Made by a program: the position numbers and the translations under genes. Below the pieces are notes generated by a model. The model had not been told where the DNA came from and made no database searches. It saw only the letters and a list, made by a program, of their open reading frames with translations. Of a DNA stretch of 64,000 nucleotides, positions 1-9,665 are shown piece after piece (the stretch's first letter is position 1; every line of letters starts with the position of its first letter). The DNA comes from Anaerolineaceae bacterium (lineage in GTDB: Bacteria; Chloroflexota; Anaerolineae; Aggregatilineales; Phototrophicaceae). Location of the stretch: positions 195,748-259,747 of the forward strand of contig NZXX01000004.1 in NCBI GenBank assembly GCA_002702065.1, in the 5' to 3' direction.

Positions 1-2841
1 TTACAACGCCCGCCGCACCGCATTTAGACCGGCGATCACATCCTTACCCAGATCCAGCGTGATCACGCGGCGCTTGTTTTCCAGCAGGGCTTCACGGTCG
101 CCCAGCGCCTGCGCCAGCTTGAGAACGCCAAACGCGATTGATGAATCCGGTTTGCCAGCCTCGTCCGGGATCGGCAGGTCGTCGGTGGCATCCGATGTAA
201 ACTGGATAAACAACCCATCGCCACCATCGCCCTTGTGCAACTGCCCGGTTGAATGCAGGAAGCGCGGCCCATAGCCGACAGTCGTTGCCAGATGCGTCTC
301 ATCCAGCAAGGCCGTCCGCAGCTCGTTCAAGGCTTCATCAGTTTCGGCATTCGGCGTCACATAGGCATGCACCGCCACATAGTCGCCGGCCTGCGCCTGC
401 TTCAGAAACGTACCCAACATATCGGACAGGCTGCTGCCCTGCACATCACCATAGATGGTGATGCCGTTTTCGCTCAACGCGGCGTCGGGCTGTGGCAGCT
501 TGCCCGATTCCTGATAGGCTTTGACCATATCGCGCGCCCGAACTTTGGCGCTCTCGACGTTCGGCTGATCAAACGGCTGAATATTGAGGATGTGCCCGGC
601 CACGGCCACCGCGAATTCCCACAGGAAGAACTGCCCGCCGAGATCGTACAGATCACTCAGGTTCAGGCGCACCACGGGTTGATTCGCCGCTTCCAGCGCG
701 TCGACTTCAGCATTGGCCGCGTCGTCACCTTCGAGGTGCAGGTAGACAAACAGGCGGTCACTCCCGTAAGCATCCGGCGCAACCAGCGGTTCACCTACCA
801 CCGGCACAATGCCCTTGCCATCCTTGCCGGTGCTTTCGGCGATCAACTGCTCCACCCAGTCGCCAAAGCTGGCAATCTTCGGTGAGGTGATGAAGGTCAC
901 TTTATCGCGTCCAGCCTTTGCCAGTTCGCCCAGCACGGCACCCAGCCACAAACCGGGGTTGTCCTTGCCCGGCAGCTTGCAGCCATTCGCCATCGTGGTA
1001 ATGCGCTGCAACAACCTGGGCACATCAACGCCGATCAGCGCCGCCGGAACCACCCCAAAGTACGATTGGACCGAATAGCGCCCGCCGATTTCCTCATCGT
1101 TCAGGAAGGTCGCACGGAAGCCATGCTGCCCGGCCAGGTCTTCGAGCTTGCTGCCGGGGTCGGTAATCGCAACAAAGTGGTCACCGGCCTTGTCTGCGCC
1201 GACCGTATCCAGCACGCGGTTGTAGAAATACTTGAAGAAGGACAAAGTTTCGACCGTCCCGCCGGATTTCGTGGAAACGATATAGAGCGTTTTGGCGGGG
1301 TCCAGCTGCTTGTCATAGCCCAGCACAGCGCCCGGATCGGTGCTGTCGAGGACGTGCAGGTCGAGGTAGCCCTCCGCTGTGCCGAATGTCCTGGCAAAGA
1401 CCTCTGGTGCAAGGCTGGAACCACCCATCCCCAGCAGCAGCGCGTGCGTATAACCCTCGGCCCGCACCGCGTCAACCAGCCCCTTGATCGAGCCGACGGT
1501 GCTCCAGGCCCGCGCCTGTTCGTGGCCGTTGGTGCCGACTGCCCGCACATTGTCGTCGCCATACACGTCCTGCATGGTTTCGGCCACGTCCAGCCAGCCG
1601 AGCCGGTTGCTAATCTCCTCCGGGTCCTGCCGCCACACCGTATGATCATGATCCCAGATGCGCTTGACAATCTGCTGCTGTTCCAGCGTGGACAGTGCGT
1701 TATCGACCGGGTTCTGGTAGCTGCGCAGTTGAGCCGACACATTCTGCCATTCGGCCCGGATGTTGTCGCGCTTGGTGGTGATGGCTTCCATCAGCGATTC
1801 AAACGGCGCGATAAACTTGTCAACACCTTCCTGCTGCAAGGCTTCGGTTTCGTCATTCAGGTTGATGCCCAGCGTATCCAGCTTTTCGATCTGGGCGCGG
1901 GTTTCGTCGAGGTTGTCCTCAACCGTCAGTGCGACGGTGCCATGATCCAGAAATGCGTCCAGCGTTTCCGGCGGCACCGTGTTGACCGTATCCGGGCCTA
2001 TGAGCGTATCGACATACAGCGTGTCGGGAAATTCGGGGTTTTTGGTGCTGGTGCTGGCCCACAGCGGACGCTGCACCTTTGCGCCCTTCGCCGCCAGCCG
2101 TTCCCAGCGTTCGCCACTGAACATTTCTTTGAAGCGCTGGTACACCAGCTTCGAGTTGGCAATGGCGATCTTACCTGTCAAATCATCCGCGCCCGCCTTC
2201 TCCAGCTTGGGGTCGAGCCTGGCATCAACACGGCTGACGAAAAATGACGCTACCGACGCAACCTTGCTCAGATCGCCGCCATTTTCGGCCAGCTTTTCCA
2301 GCCCGCGAATATAAGCCTCGGCAACTGCTTCGTAATGCGCCATCGAAAACATCAGGGTGATGTTGACGTTGATGCCTTCGCCGATCAACTGTTCAATGGC
2401 CGGGATACCTTCTTGGGTCGCCGGCACTTTGATCATCAGGTTCGGGCGGTCCAGATCGCTGAAATAGCGCCGCGCTTCTTCGATGGTGCCTTCGGTATCA
2501 TATGCCAGGTTGGGGCTGACCTCGAGGCTGACAAAGCCATCTTCGCCATTGGTTTCATCATAGACCGGACGGAACAGGTCGGTGGCCGCTTTGATATCTT
2601 CGACCACCAGTTCCTCGTAAATTTCGTTGATGTCGACACCGTCGACCACCAGTTCCTGCAACTGCGAGTCATAGTCGTCGCTGTGCGCAATCGCCTTTTC
2701 AAAAATCGCCGGGTTCGAGGTGACACCGCGCACGCCTTTGTCGATAAGCGCCTGCAACTCACCTGAGGTAATAAAAGAGCGGCGAATATAGTCGAGCCAG
2801 ATCGCCTGACCAATTTCGGCCAGTTCGTGTATTTTTGTCAT
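1..2841 (-). CDS. tal-pgi: Bifunctional transaldolase / glucose-6-phosphate isomerase
   Basis: A 946-residue fusion of two central-carbon enzymes. Residues 1-370 are a transaldolase of the TalB/Tal type, with TSNPAIFEKAI near residue 41, the SLEVSPNLAYD strand near 105, and NLMIKVPAT carrying the Schiff-base lysine K138. Residues from about 390 onward are a phosphoglucose isomerase, with the sugar-phosphate loop STKSGGTVET and GGRYSVQSYFGVVPAAL. The fusion would link the non-oxidative pentose phosphate pathway (sedoheptulose-7-P + glyceraldehyde-3-P to erythrose-4-P + fructose-6-P) with fructose-6-P/glucose-6-P interconversion in the cytosol. Both parts look intact and full length. Such fusions are known from Chloroflexota and some other bacteria. 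The ATG at 2839-2841 follows a strong GGAGG site, and the TAA stop lies at the very edge of the window, so the gene is complete. Confidence 0.96.
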   Translation of the reverse strand: MTKIHELAEIGQAIWLDYIRRSFITSGELQALIDKGVRGVTSNPAIFEKAIAHSDDYDSQLQELVVDGVDINEIYEELVVEDIKAATDLFRPVYDETNGEDGFVSLEVSPNLAYDTEGTIEEARRYFSDLDRPNLMIKVPATQEGIPAIEQLIGEGINVNITLMFSMAHYEAVAEAYIRGLEKLAENGGDLSKVASVASFFVSRVDARLDPKLEKAGADDLTGKIAIANSKLVYQRFKEMFSGERWERLAAKGAKVQRPLWASTSTKNPEFPDTLYVDTLIGPDTVNTVPPETLDAFLDHGTVALTVEDNLDETRAQIEKLDTLGINLNDETEALQQEGVDKFIAPFESLMEAITTKRDNIRAEWQNVSAQLRSYQNPVDNALSTLEQQQIVKRIWDHDHTVWRQDPEEISNRLGWLDVAETMQDVYGDDNVRAVGTNGHEQARAWSTVGSIKGLVDAVRAEGYTHALLLGMGGSSLAPEVFARTFGTAEGYLDLHVLDSTDPGAVLGYDKQLDPAKTLYIVSTKSGGTVETLSFFKYFYNRVLDTVGADKAGDHFVAITDPGSKLEDLAGQHGFRATFLNDEEIGGRYSVQSYFGVVPAALIGVDVPRLLQRITTMANGCKLPGKDNPGLWLGAVLGELAKAGRDKVTFITSPKIASFGDWVEQLIAESTGKDGKGIVPVVGEPLVAPDAYGSDRLFVYLHLEGDDAANAEVDALEAANQPVVRLNLSDLYDLGGQFFLWEFAVAVAGHILNIQPFDQPNVESAKVRARDMVKAYQESGKLPQPDAALSENGITIYGDVQGSSLSDMLGTFLKQAQAGDYVAVHAYVTPNAETDEALNELRTALLDETHLATTVGYGPRFLHSTGQLHKGDGGDGLFIQFTSDATDDLPIPDEAGKPDSSIAFGVLKLAQALGDREALLENKRRVITLDLGKDVIAGLNAVRRAL

Positions 2842-2871
2842 GTGCGTCCCTCCATCATATTGGGTTCACAG

Positions 2872-2900
2872 ATTATGCCGTCTCTACCTATTGTTGACAA
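2872..2900 (-). promoter_or_regulatory. Sigma-70-type promoter for tal-pgi
   Basis: Read on the minus strand there is TTGTCA (2895-2900), a 17-nt spacer and CATAAT (2872-2877), each close to consensus. It lies about 30 nt upstream of the tal-pgi start. The call is from pattern only. Confidence 0.55.
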
Positions 2901-2999
2901 CATACCAACGGTCCGATCCTACGTCTTCGCCGCCGGTCTTATGGGATACTTATGTGGCTCAGGGCAAGCCGACGCTGTTTACGGGAAACCTTCATCTGA

Positions 3000-3028
3000 T
3001 TGACTTACCGGCCATTTACCTATTTAAT
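3000..3028 (+). promoter_or_regulatory. Sigma-70-type promoter for the flavin-barrel gene
   Basis: TTGACT (3000-3005), a 17-nt spacer and TTTAAT (3023-3028) each match consensus at 5 of 6 positions. They sit in an AT-rich tract about 40 nt before the ATG at 3067. The call is from pattern only. Confidence 0.6.
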
Positions 3029-3066
3029 ATAAATAACAATAAAATAATTTATGTGAGGATTCAGTC

Positions 3067-3552
3067 ATGGCGTCACGGCATGGTAATGTGGCACTCCTCA
3101 ACGACCCGGTTGCGCAGAATCTGCTGTCATCCACCCAGATGGCGATGCTGGCCTACAACTGGACGGATGGCACGCCCCGCGTCGTCCCGATCTGGTTTCA
3201 CTGGAATGGCCGCCAGCTCGTGATGGGCACCCCCCCCGGCGCGCCCAAACTCAAGGCCCTCAAAAATGGTTCACCGGTAGCCATTACGGTCGAAAGCAGC
3301 AGTGCCTGGCCCTACAAAGTCCTGTACATTCGCGGCACAGCCCATATCGATTGGGTGAACGGCGTCGTGCCGGAATATGCGCTGGCGGCGGAACATTACC
3401 TGGGCGCGGAGGCCGGACAAGGCTGGGTAGAACAGGTCAAAACCCTGACCGACCGAATGGCACGTATCACCGTCGAACCAAACTGGGTCAGCCTGGCCGA
3501 CTTTGAAACCCGCTTCCCCAGCCCTATCGAAAAAGCGATGGCAGGCGGTTAA
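3067..3552 (+). CDS. Pyridoxamine 5'-phosphate oxidase-like FMN/F420-binding split-barrel protein
   Basis: A 161-residue protein of the PNPOx-like split-barrel superfamily. It has the typical order of an N-terminal helix, then TPRVVPIWFHWNG, then GAPKLKALKNGSPVAITVES, then the KVLYIRGTAHI strand. These proteins bind FMN or F420 and reduce small molecules or act on heme; the substrate here cannot be told. The ATG at 3067 has a GAGGA site upstream and follows a good promoter. The stop codon overlaps by 4 bp the stop of the convergent glycosyltransferase gene. Confidence 0.8.
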   Translation: MASRHGNVALLNDPVAQNLLSSTQMAMLAYNWTDGTPRVVPIWFHWNGRQLVMGTPPGAPKLKALKNGSPVAITVESSSAWPYKVLYIRGTAHIDWVNGVVPEYALAAEHYLGAEAGQGWVEQVKTLTDRMARITVEPNWVSLADFETRFPSPIEKAMAGG

Positions 3553-4958
3553 ACCACCGGCGTCAGATACCCGTCGCGATACCATGCCAACACAGCGTCA
3601 CGTTCAACCCCTTCTGCTGCTGCCTGCGCCAATGTAAAACCCTGCGGATACCTGTTGAGCAGCTGGTCAAGCGCCGGTTCCTGCAAATATCCGGCATGGA
3701 AATCATGATAGATGCCCTGTCGCGCCTGATAGCACCACGATGGCAGCACAAAACGTGTCTGGTCGTTCATAGGGGCCAACCGATAAGGCAGTTCGTCGCG
3801 CCTGCGCGCATTCAGAATCGTGTCGGCATAGGCCTGGCGCTGCTTCTCGACGGAATAATGTTCATGCAAGTACGCCATTGTCTCTGGCGACGTGCGCCGA
3901 CCTTCACGGATAATCCCGGCAGCCAGACGCGCCGCTTCTTCAATGTCACCGTAATCCACTTTGTCGATGAGATGCTCCGGCAGCAGCTCGCGGTGCGACG
4001 AAATACGCGCCGGGATCGACGGCGTGCCACAGCCAAGCGACTCGTAAACGGAGTTGCCAAACGACTCGACAAAACTGCCCAATGCCAGCGTCACCGCGCC
4101 CAGGCTGAAATACTGCGGCATCAGCGACTGGGGAATCCAGTCATGGAAAACGATATGCGCCGCCAGCCCACGCTGCGCAATATCGGCCTCGATGCCCTCA
4201 TAAAACGCCCGCAGTTCCGCCGAACCGGATAATTTCAAATCCAGCCACTTTGGCACCAGCACCTTCAGGTCAGCAAAACCATACTGATGCACCAGCCGAT
4301 CCACCACCGCCAGCGTCTCGCGGATACCTTTGCTCGCTTCGGGCCGGTGCGGGTGCAGCACAATCGGGTATGCCCCCGGCTCCACCGGGACAATATCGAG
4401 GATTTTGTCCGGTTTGGTGTACTTGAAATGATTCCAGTCGACGCCGTTATGGATCACCGTCGTGCGCTCGGCATACCCCTTGAAAAAGCGCCCGGCAGTA
4501 TGCAGAAAATGCTGGCGTGAATTCTCCGAAATCAGGATGAGCGTATCCCCCTGAAACAGAAAACTGCCGTGCAGCGTTTCCGGGTAGACGTTGTCGCGCA
4601 GGGACACCACCGTCGGCACATGCCGGTAAACAAACGGAAACAAAAACTCGCCATCGTGCATGTAGAAGCGATCTGCCGTTTGCAGATGCTGGCCCACCGT
4701 CTGGATGATCGCCGCCATCGCGTAACCGGGAATGGCATAGGGCTGGGGGAACGGCTGATGGTAGGGCAGCACGGGCAGCACTTCTACGTTTTCATGCCAG
4801 CGAAAGGGTTGGCTGCTGTCGGAACGCTGGGTACACAACACGGTGACATCGTGCCCAAGCTCCCCCAGATAAACGGCGACGCTTTGCAAGTGTTTTGGCG
4901 CACCGCCCATCACCTGATCCGGGAACAGGGGGTTAATACAAAAAACGACAATTTTCAT
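3549..4958 (-). CDS. Glycosyltransferase family 4 protein
   Basis: 469 residues. The start (MKIVVFCINPLFPDQVMGG) and the nucleotide-sugar pocket region near residue 300 (ESLGCGTPSIPARISSHREL) match GT-B fold, GT4-type retaining glycosyltransferases. HPHRPEASKGIRETL near residue 200 is the inter-domain region. A C-terminal tail of about 80 residues after the GT domain is not part of the usual fold. It is probably a cytosolic enzyme transferring a sugar from a nucleotide donor to a cell-surface glycan or glycolipid. It lies 18 bp downstream of the metallophosphoesterase gene on the same strand, so the two are probably co-transcribed. Donor and acceptor are unknown. Confidence 0.85.
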   Translation of the reverse strand: MKIVVFCINPLFPDQVMGGAPKHLQSVAVYLGELGHDVTVLCTQRSDSSQPFRWHENVEVLPVLPYHQPFPQPYAIPGYAMAAIIQTVGQHLQTADRFYMHDGEFLFPFVYRHVPTVVSLRDNVYPETLHGSFLFQGDTLILISENSRQHFLHTAGRFFKGYAERTTVIHNGVDWNHFKYTKPDKILDIVPVEPGAYPIVLHPHRPEASKGIRETLAVVDRLVHQYGFADLKVLVPKWLDLKLSGSAELRAFYEGIEADIAQRGLAAHIVFHDWIPQSLMPQYFSLGAVTLALGSFVESFGNSVYESLGCGTPSIPARISSHRELLPEHLIDKVDYGDIEEAARLAAGIIREGRRTSPETMAYLHEHYSVEKQRQAYADTILNARRRDELPYRLAPMNDQTRFVLPSWCYQARQGIYHDFHAGYLQEPALDQLLNRYPQGFTLAQAAAEGVERDAVLAWYRDGYLTPVV

Positions 4959-4976
4959 AAAGAGTATCCGTGTGTA

Positions 4977-5792
4977 TCAGGGTAAGAGACGATAGCGATG
5001 ATGCCGGACAAACGTCTGATCGTGGGTAATGGTCACCACATTGAAGCCGGGGTCCGCGGCCATGTCCAGCGAGGTCTGGCGATGACCCGGCCAGCCGGTA
5101 AACTGGTATGCTGCGCTGGCGACGCTGCTGTATAAAATGCCATCCTTCATCATGTCGATACTATGATGAATATGCCCATGAAACACCCCGCACAGCCGGT
5201 GCCGCGCCTGCATCAGAATGCTGTGCAGCACTTCGCCATTCCCCAACCGCAGATCGTCCAGCCATTGCACCCCAATCGGCAGCGGGTGATGATGAACCGC
5301 CACAATCAGCGGTCGATCATCGTCTGACCGGCAGATCATCTCCAGCTGGTTGAGCTGATCGTCGTCCAGCCAGCCCGCATCGGGAATATCGGCGTGAGTG
5401 CTGTCCAGGCAAACAAGCTGCACGCCGTTGATCTCGTGTTGATCGAGTGGTGATGACGGACTCTGTGTCAGCGAAGAAATATCCGCGCCCCGATCATGAT
5501 TACCCGGCACATAGATCACCGGATAGTTGATCTGCTGGAAAAGCTGTGCCATGCGCGCATAATCGATATCTGATTCACCAGCAATGTCGCCCGTATGCAG
5601 CACAAAATCCACATGCACCGGCAGGCCATTAATCTGGCGCACCAGCATCTCGGCGGCTGTGTAGGTGTGGTAAGGCAAGCTAAGCACTTGTTCTGCGTAC
5701 AGGGCCAGTTCTGGCTGGATGCCGGTGAAGTCCTTGACCTGATCCGGGGCGAGCAGGTGCGTATCACTGATGTGGATAAATTGCAGCGTCAT
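4977..5792 (-). CDS. Calcineurin-like metallophosphoesterase (CpdA-type)
   Basis: 271 residues carrying the full set of dimetal phosphoesterase motifs: HISDTHLL at residue 7, HTGDIAGE, VPGNHDRG, VAVHHHPLP and FHGHIHHS. The layout is that of class III cyclic-nucleotide phosphodiesterases and related 3',5'-phosphodiesterases, but the real substrate cannot be assigned. All metal-binding His/Asp/Asn residues appear present. It is the first gene of a probable two-gene unit with the glycosyltransferase downstream, so hydrolysis of a sugar-nucleotide or lipid-linked phosphate is also possible. Confidence 0.82.
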   Translation of the reverse strand: MTLQFIHISDTHLLAPDQVKDFTGIQPELALYAEQVLSLPYHTYTAAEMLVRQINGLPVHVDFVLHTGDIAGESDIDYARMAQLFQQINYPVIYVPGNHDRGADISSLTQSPSSPLDQHEINGVQLVCLDSTHADIPDAGWLDDDQLNQLEMICRSDDDRPLIVAVHHHPLPIGVQWLDDLRLGNGEVLHSILMQARHRLCGVFHGHIHHSIDMMKDGILYSSVASAAYQFTGWPGHRQTSLDMAADPGFNVVTITHDQTFVRHHRYRLLP

Positions 5793-5955
5793 GGGGATAC
5801 TTTCTTCATCACAATATCAGCGCAAACTCCGGTCATTATAACCTGTCCCGGTTAAGAAACATGGCGACACTTTCTTTCTGCCGCCGGAGGGGTAAAATCG
5901 TGACGTTTGAATATAGGTGCCCGTTTACATTTCATTCTTTGGAGAAAATTAATCC

Positions 5956-6963
5956 ATGTCCCAATTACGCCCTGTTCAGGTTGCGGTTATCGGCACCGGC
6001 GGGATGGCCCGCCACCATATTCGCGGCATGCTCAAGCAAACCGATACCACCCATATCCGGGTTGTATGCGAACCGTCGGAAGCAGCTTATGCAGCAGCCA
6101 GCGAACTGTTCCGCGAAGCCGGGCTGGAACCACCCGTTAACGAGCCGGACTTTGAGAAATTTCTGGATGACTATGGGAAGGATATTGATGTCGCCCTGAT
6201 CGTGACGCCGCATAATCTGCATTATCCGCAGGCGGTGGCGTGCATGGAGCATGGCATCGACGTGCTGCTGGAAAAACCCATGGTCATGAGTGGCGACGAA
6301 GCCGTCAAGCTGATCGAAACCCGCGACCGCACCGGTCGGCTGGCAGCGGTGGCCTTCAACGGCAGCATGTCACCCTATATCCGTACCGCCGTCAACATGC
6401 TGCGCAGCGGCGAACTGGGGGAAATCCTGACCATCGAAGCCCTGCACCATCAGGACTGGCGCGAACTGACCATCGGCACATGGCGGCAGATTCCCGAAAT
6501 CGCCGGCGGCGGTTATCTGTTCGATTCCGGCGCGCACATGCTCAACAGTGTGGTCGACCTCGCCGGTGAAGAGTTTGCGGAAGTCCGCGCCTGGACCGAT
6601 AATCGCGGGACGCCGGTTGATATTATGGGCGTGATTATCGGCAAACTGCGGTCGGGCAAGCTGGTGTCGATGCACGGCTGCGGCGATACACCCGTCGGCG
6701 GTTCGGAAATCCGCGTGTTTGGCACCAAGGGGATGCTGCGCACCGGGGTCTATGGCGAACGGCTGGAAGCGGCCTTCAACCGCGAAGATGGCTTGCAACC
6801 GGTCGAAGTGCCGCCGTCACTGGGGACGTGGCAGCAGTTCCTGATGGTGCGTGACGGCAACCTGCCAAACCCGTGCCCGCCGGAAGTTGGCCTGCGCATG
6901 GCCAAATTGTGGGATGCGATTCAACAATCGGCAGCGCAAAATGGCGCGCCGGTCAGTTTATAA
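5956..6963 (+). CDS. Gfo/Idh/MocA family oxidoreductase
   Basis: 335 residues. The N-terminal Rossmann fold has [18 protein letters not shown] at residue 8, and the family Glu-Lys-Pro motif appears as [18 protein letters not shown] near residue 110. The C-terminal alpha/beta domain includes [13 protein letters not shown] near 193. Members oxidise or reduce sugars, inositols or amino-sugars with NAD(P). The ThuA-like gene follows after 16 bp with its own AAGGAG site. This pairing is common in disaccharide or keto-sugar catabolic loci and suggests a shared pathway. Confidence 0.88.
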   Translation: MSQLRPVQVAVIGTGGMARHHIRGMLKQTDTTHIRVVCEPSEAAYAAASELFREAGLEPPVNEPDFEKFLDDYGKDIDVALIVTPHNLHYPQAVACMEHGIDVLLEKPMVMSGDEAVKLIETRDRTGRLAAVAFNGSMSPYIRTAVNMLRSGELGEILTIEALHHQDWRELTIGTWRQIPEIAGGGYLFDSGAHMLNSVVDLAGEEFAEVRAWTDNRGTPVDIMGVIIGKLRSGKLVSMHGCGDTPVGGSEIRVFGTKGMLRTGVYGERLEAAFNREDGLQPVEVPPSLGTWQQFLMVRDGNLPNPCPPEVGLRMAKLWDAIQQSAAQNGAPVSL

Positions 6964-6979
6964 TTCAAGGAGCAACCAT

Positions 6980-7726
6980 ATGAGTACTCGTGTCACCGTC
7001 TGGAATGAATTCCGCCACGAAAAAAACGCGGATCATCCAGCCTCTACGCTTTATCCGAATGGACTGCACGAACCGATCGCCAAGCATCTGAGCGCGCAGG
7101 GCTTCGAGGTCCGCACCGCCACCCTTGACGAGCCGGAACATGGCCTGCCCGATGACGTGCTGGCCGCCACCGATGTCATGATCTGGTGGGGGCACATGGC
7201 CCACCAGGAAGTCTCCGACGCAACCGTCGATAAAGTGCAGGCTCGCGTGCTGGAAGGCATGGGGTTGATCGTGCTGCATTCGGGACATTTCTCGAAAATC
7301 TTCAAGCGGTTGATGGGCACCAGCGGCGTGCTGAAGTGGCGCGAAGCCGACGAGCGCGAACGCATCTGGGTGGTCGAGCCGGGGCACCCGATTGCCGAGG
7401 GCCTGGGCGAAAGCATCGTTCTGGAAAAAGAGGAGATGTACGGCGAACGCTTCGACATCCCCGCGCCGGATGAACTGGTGTTTGTCAGCTGGTTCGAGGG
7501 TGGCGAAATCTTCCGCAGCGGCTGCTGCTGGAAACGCGGCAGAGGGCGTGTGTTCTACTTCCGGCCCGGCCACGAAAGTTTCCCGACCTATCACAACCCG
7601 GAAATTTTGCAGGTGATCAGCAACGCGGTCCGGTGGGCAACCCCGCACCAACAGGCTGCCACCCCAATCGTCAACGTGAAGGAATCCCTGGAGCCGATCC
7701 GCGCCAAAGAAGCGGCAGCGGACTAA
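6980..7726 (+). CDS. ThuA-like (trehalose utilisation) domain protein
   Basis: 248 residues from the ATG at 6980, which has an ideal AAGGAG site; the frame stays open further upstream but there it overlaps the previous gene. The ThuA fold resembles a class I glutamine amidotransferase: [11 protein letters not shown] at the start, [14 protein letters not shown] in the middle, [19 protein letters not shown], and [16 protein letters not shown] near the C-terminus. ThuA-family proteins act with Gfo/Idh/MocA enzymes in sugar catabolism (3-keto-disaccharide processing in rhizobia), but the reaction is unclear. It is probably co-transcribed with the preceding oxidoreductase. Confidence 0.85.
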   Translation: MSTRVTVWNEFRHEKNADHPASTLYPNGLHEPIAKHLSAQGFEVRTATLDEPEHGLPDDVLAATDVMIWWGHMAHQEVSDATVDKVQARVLEGMGLIVLHSGHFSKIFKRLMGTSGVLKWREADERERIWVVEPGHPIAEGLGESIVLEKEEMYGERFDIPAPDELVFVSWFEGGEIFRSGCCWKRGRGRVFYFRPGHESFPTYHNPEILQVISNAVRWATPHQQAATPIVNVKESLEPIRAKEAAAD

Positions 7727-7739
7727 GCCTTGATTTGAC

Positions 7740-7803
7740 ACAGGGGCGATTCGTACCCTGAAGGGCGTAAACACCCTGAAGCATAGATACGAATCGCCCC
7801 TGT
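7740..7803. repeat. Perfect 16-bp inverted repeat (intergenic palindromic element)
   Basis: ACAGGGGCGATTCGTA at 7740-7755 is exactly complementary to 7788-7803. The 32-nt loop holds CCCTGAAG twice (7757-7764 and 7773-7780). It lies between two convergent genes, so as RNA it could act as a bidirectional terminator, although there is no long T tract. The sequence resembles the GGGGCGAT / ATCGCCCC elements seen as dispersed intergenic repeats in Chloroflexota and cyanobacteria, and related arms occur near 60.3 kb. Just after it, GACTGTC is tandemly repeated (about 7820-7837). Confidence 0.8.
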
Positions 7804-7839
7804 AAATCTATAAGCTGACGACTGTCGACTGTCGACTGC

Positions 7840-8871
7840 TTACCAGCGATGCTGCGCCGGTTTGAAATCCATCATGCGGCCATTGTAGTACGACGCAATC
7901 GCTTCTTCCGGCGTTGAAACGTCATCCAGCCGGGCGCGATCCTCATCGGTAATTTCGACATCCACCGCACCCAGATTATCCTCAAAGTGGGCCATCGTGC
8001 GCGGGCCGACAATCGGGCTGGTGACCCCCGGCTGGTGAATGAGCCATGCCATCGCCACCTGTGCCGCCGTGCAGCCCTTTTCTTCGGCCAGTGCTTCGAC
8101 CACATCCAGCACGTTGTAGGCCAGATCACCAAAGTGCTGCTGGAGCCGGTTCTGGAACATCGGATTGCGGTTGTTGCTGTCCTGCCCAAAGCGCGAATCA
8201 CCGGGGATGTCGTCGCCGCGCCGGTACTTGCCACTGAGGAAGCCGCGCGCCAGCGGTGACCACGGCAGGATGCCGATGCCATAAGTCTGGGCCATCGGGA
8301 TCAGTTCACGCTCGATGCTGCGATCCAGCAAATGATACGGCGGTTGTTCGCTGACAAAGCGGTTGAGGCCCAGTTCCTTGGCGGCCCACAGCGATTCGAC
8401 CAGCTGCCAGGCGGTAAAGCTGCTGGTGCCGACATAACGCACCTTCCCGGCGCGGATCAGGTCATCCAGCGCGCGCAGCGTTTCGTCAATTGGCATGTCG
8501 GATTGCGGGCGATGAATCTGGTACAGGTCAACATGATCGACCTGCAAGCGCTTGAGCGAGGCCTCGCATTGTTCGATGATGTGGCGGCGGCTGTTGCCTG
8601 CGGCCATGATGTCATCGTCATCCATGCGGCCATGCACTTTGGTCGCCAGAAACACGCTGTCGCGCTTGCCCTTCAGCGCCTTGCCGACGATCTGCTCGCT
8701 GATGCCGCGCGAGTACACATTGGCGGTATCCAGAAAATTTACGCCATGATCGAGGGCGTAATCAATAATTTTGATCGATTCATCTTCCGGGGTGGCACCG
8801 CCAAAATTCATACACCCCAGACAGATGACGCTCACCGGCACACCTGTCCGTCCCAGGTTACGATATTCCAT
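7840..8871 (-). CDS. Aldo/keto reductase
   Basis: 343 residues forming a TIM-barrel AKR. The tetrad residues can be placed in FLDTANVYSRG (Asp, Tyr), FLATKVHGRM (Lys) and LYQIHRPQ (His). It starts MEYRNLGRTGVPVSVICLGCMNFGG, the typical N-terminus of the AKR YajO/Tas-like group. It is a cytosolic NADPH-dependent reductase of aldehydes or ketosugars. It is convergent with the ThuA gene and lies near xylulokinase and a second AKR, which suggests a role in pentose or polyol use. The two AKRs of this region are diverged paralogs rather than a recent duplication. Confidence 0.88.
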   Translation of the reverse strand: MEYRNLGRTGVPVSVICLGCMNFGGATPEDESIKIIDYALDHGVNFLDTANVYSRGISEQIVGKALKGKRDSVFLATKVHGRMDDDDIMAAGNSRRHIIEQCEASLKRLQVDHVDLYQIHRPQSDMPIDETLRALDDLIRAGKVRYVGTSSFTAWQLVESLWAAKELGLNRFVSEQPPYHLLDRSIERELIPMAQTYGIGILPWSPLARGFLSGKYRRGDDIPGDSRFGQDSNNRNPMFQNRLQQHFGDLAYNVLDVVEALAEEKGCTAAQVAMAWLIHQPGVTSPIVGPRTMAHFEDNLGAVDVEITDEDRARLDDVSTPEEAIASYYNGRMMDFKPAQHRW

Positions 8872-8948
8872 AAATCACCTCATTTGTCAGTGTTTGCGGA
8901 TCAATCGATTGTAACGTCTGCGCCGCCCAACGCTTAGGTCCAATCAGC

Positions 8949-9596
8949 CTATAACATGATCAGGCCCAGGCGGGTCGCGCGGACCACCGCTTCGGTGCGG
9001 CTTTGCGCATTGAGCTTACCCATAATCGCGTTGACATGAAACTTGACGGTATGATCGCTGATCGCCAGCCGTCGAGCGATGGCTTTGTTCGCCAGCCCCT
9101 CGGCCAGCAGTTGCAGCACTTCCACCTCGCGTGGGGTCAGTTGGGCGGTCGGCGCATCCGGGAGCGCATCGCCGGTTGGCAGCACCGCCAGCGCCGGGTC
9201 GAACACCAGCAGCCCCTGGGCAATCGCCAGCAATGCCGGCCCCAGCTGATCCGGCTGCGAATCCTGCAACAGCAGCCCGCCAGCCGCCGCATTCCGCAGC
9301 AAGGCCGCCGTTTCCGGTGCGTGTGTTTCATCCCCCAGGAGGATCAGCAACGGCAGCAGCATTTCGGCGCCCAGTTCGTCGATCAGCGCCGCCAGCCGTT
9401 CCTGCGCCGTTTTCGCTTCCCAGCCAAAGTCCCACACCAGCACATCGGGCCGGTAGACGTCGAGGTCATCCGCCAGCGAGTCGCCCCCGGCCACCTGCCC
9501 CACCACCCGCAAACCCGGTTGATCACCCAGCAGCGCCGCCAGCCCGGTGCGGGCCAGCAGGTTATCCGCGATCACAAGAATACGTATTTCGTTCAT
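8949..9596 (-). CDS. LuxR/NarL-type response regulator with degenerate receiver
   Basis: 215 residues. Residues 5-120 form a receiver-like domain and residues 152-212 a LuxR-type HTH ([15 protein letters not shown], then [17 protein letters not shown]). The likely phosphoacceptor D56 is kept in DVLVWDFGW. The conserved Lys of the beta5 strand is Gln (LLLQD, Q111), and the acidic pair near residue 11 is reduced to a single Asp (ADN). No histidine kinase lies next to it. It may bind DNA independently of phosphorylation, or respond to another signal. It sits between the two aldo/keto reductases, all on the same strand, and is a candidate local regulator. Confidence 0.85.
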   Translation of the reverse strand: MNEIRILVIADNLLARTGLAALLGDQPGLRVVGQVAGGDSLADDLDVYRPDVLVWDFGWEAKTAQERLAALIDELGAEMLLPLLILLGDETHAPETAALLRNAAAGGLLLQDSQPDQLGPALLAIAQGLLVFDPALAVLPTGDALPDAPTAQLTPREVEVLQLLAEGLANKAIARRLAISDHTVKFHVNAIMGKLNAQSRTEAVVRATRLGLIML

Positions 9597-9665
9597 AAGA
9601 GGATTCGCCTCTGTCGGCTGCGAACCCTCACAGCATACGCCGGTTTGCGTAGGACGGACGTAAAT

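Noticed and set aside
1066..2247. Plus-strand open frame of 393 residues within tal-pgi
   Set aside because: It is antisense to conserved transaldolase/isomerase sequence and has no domain.
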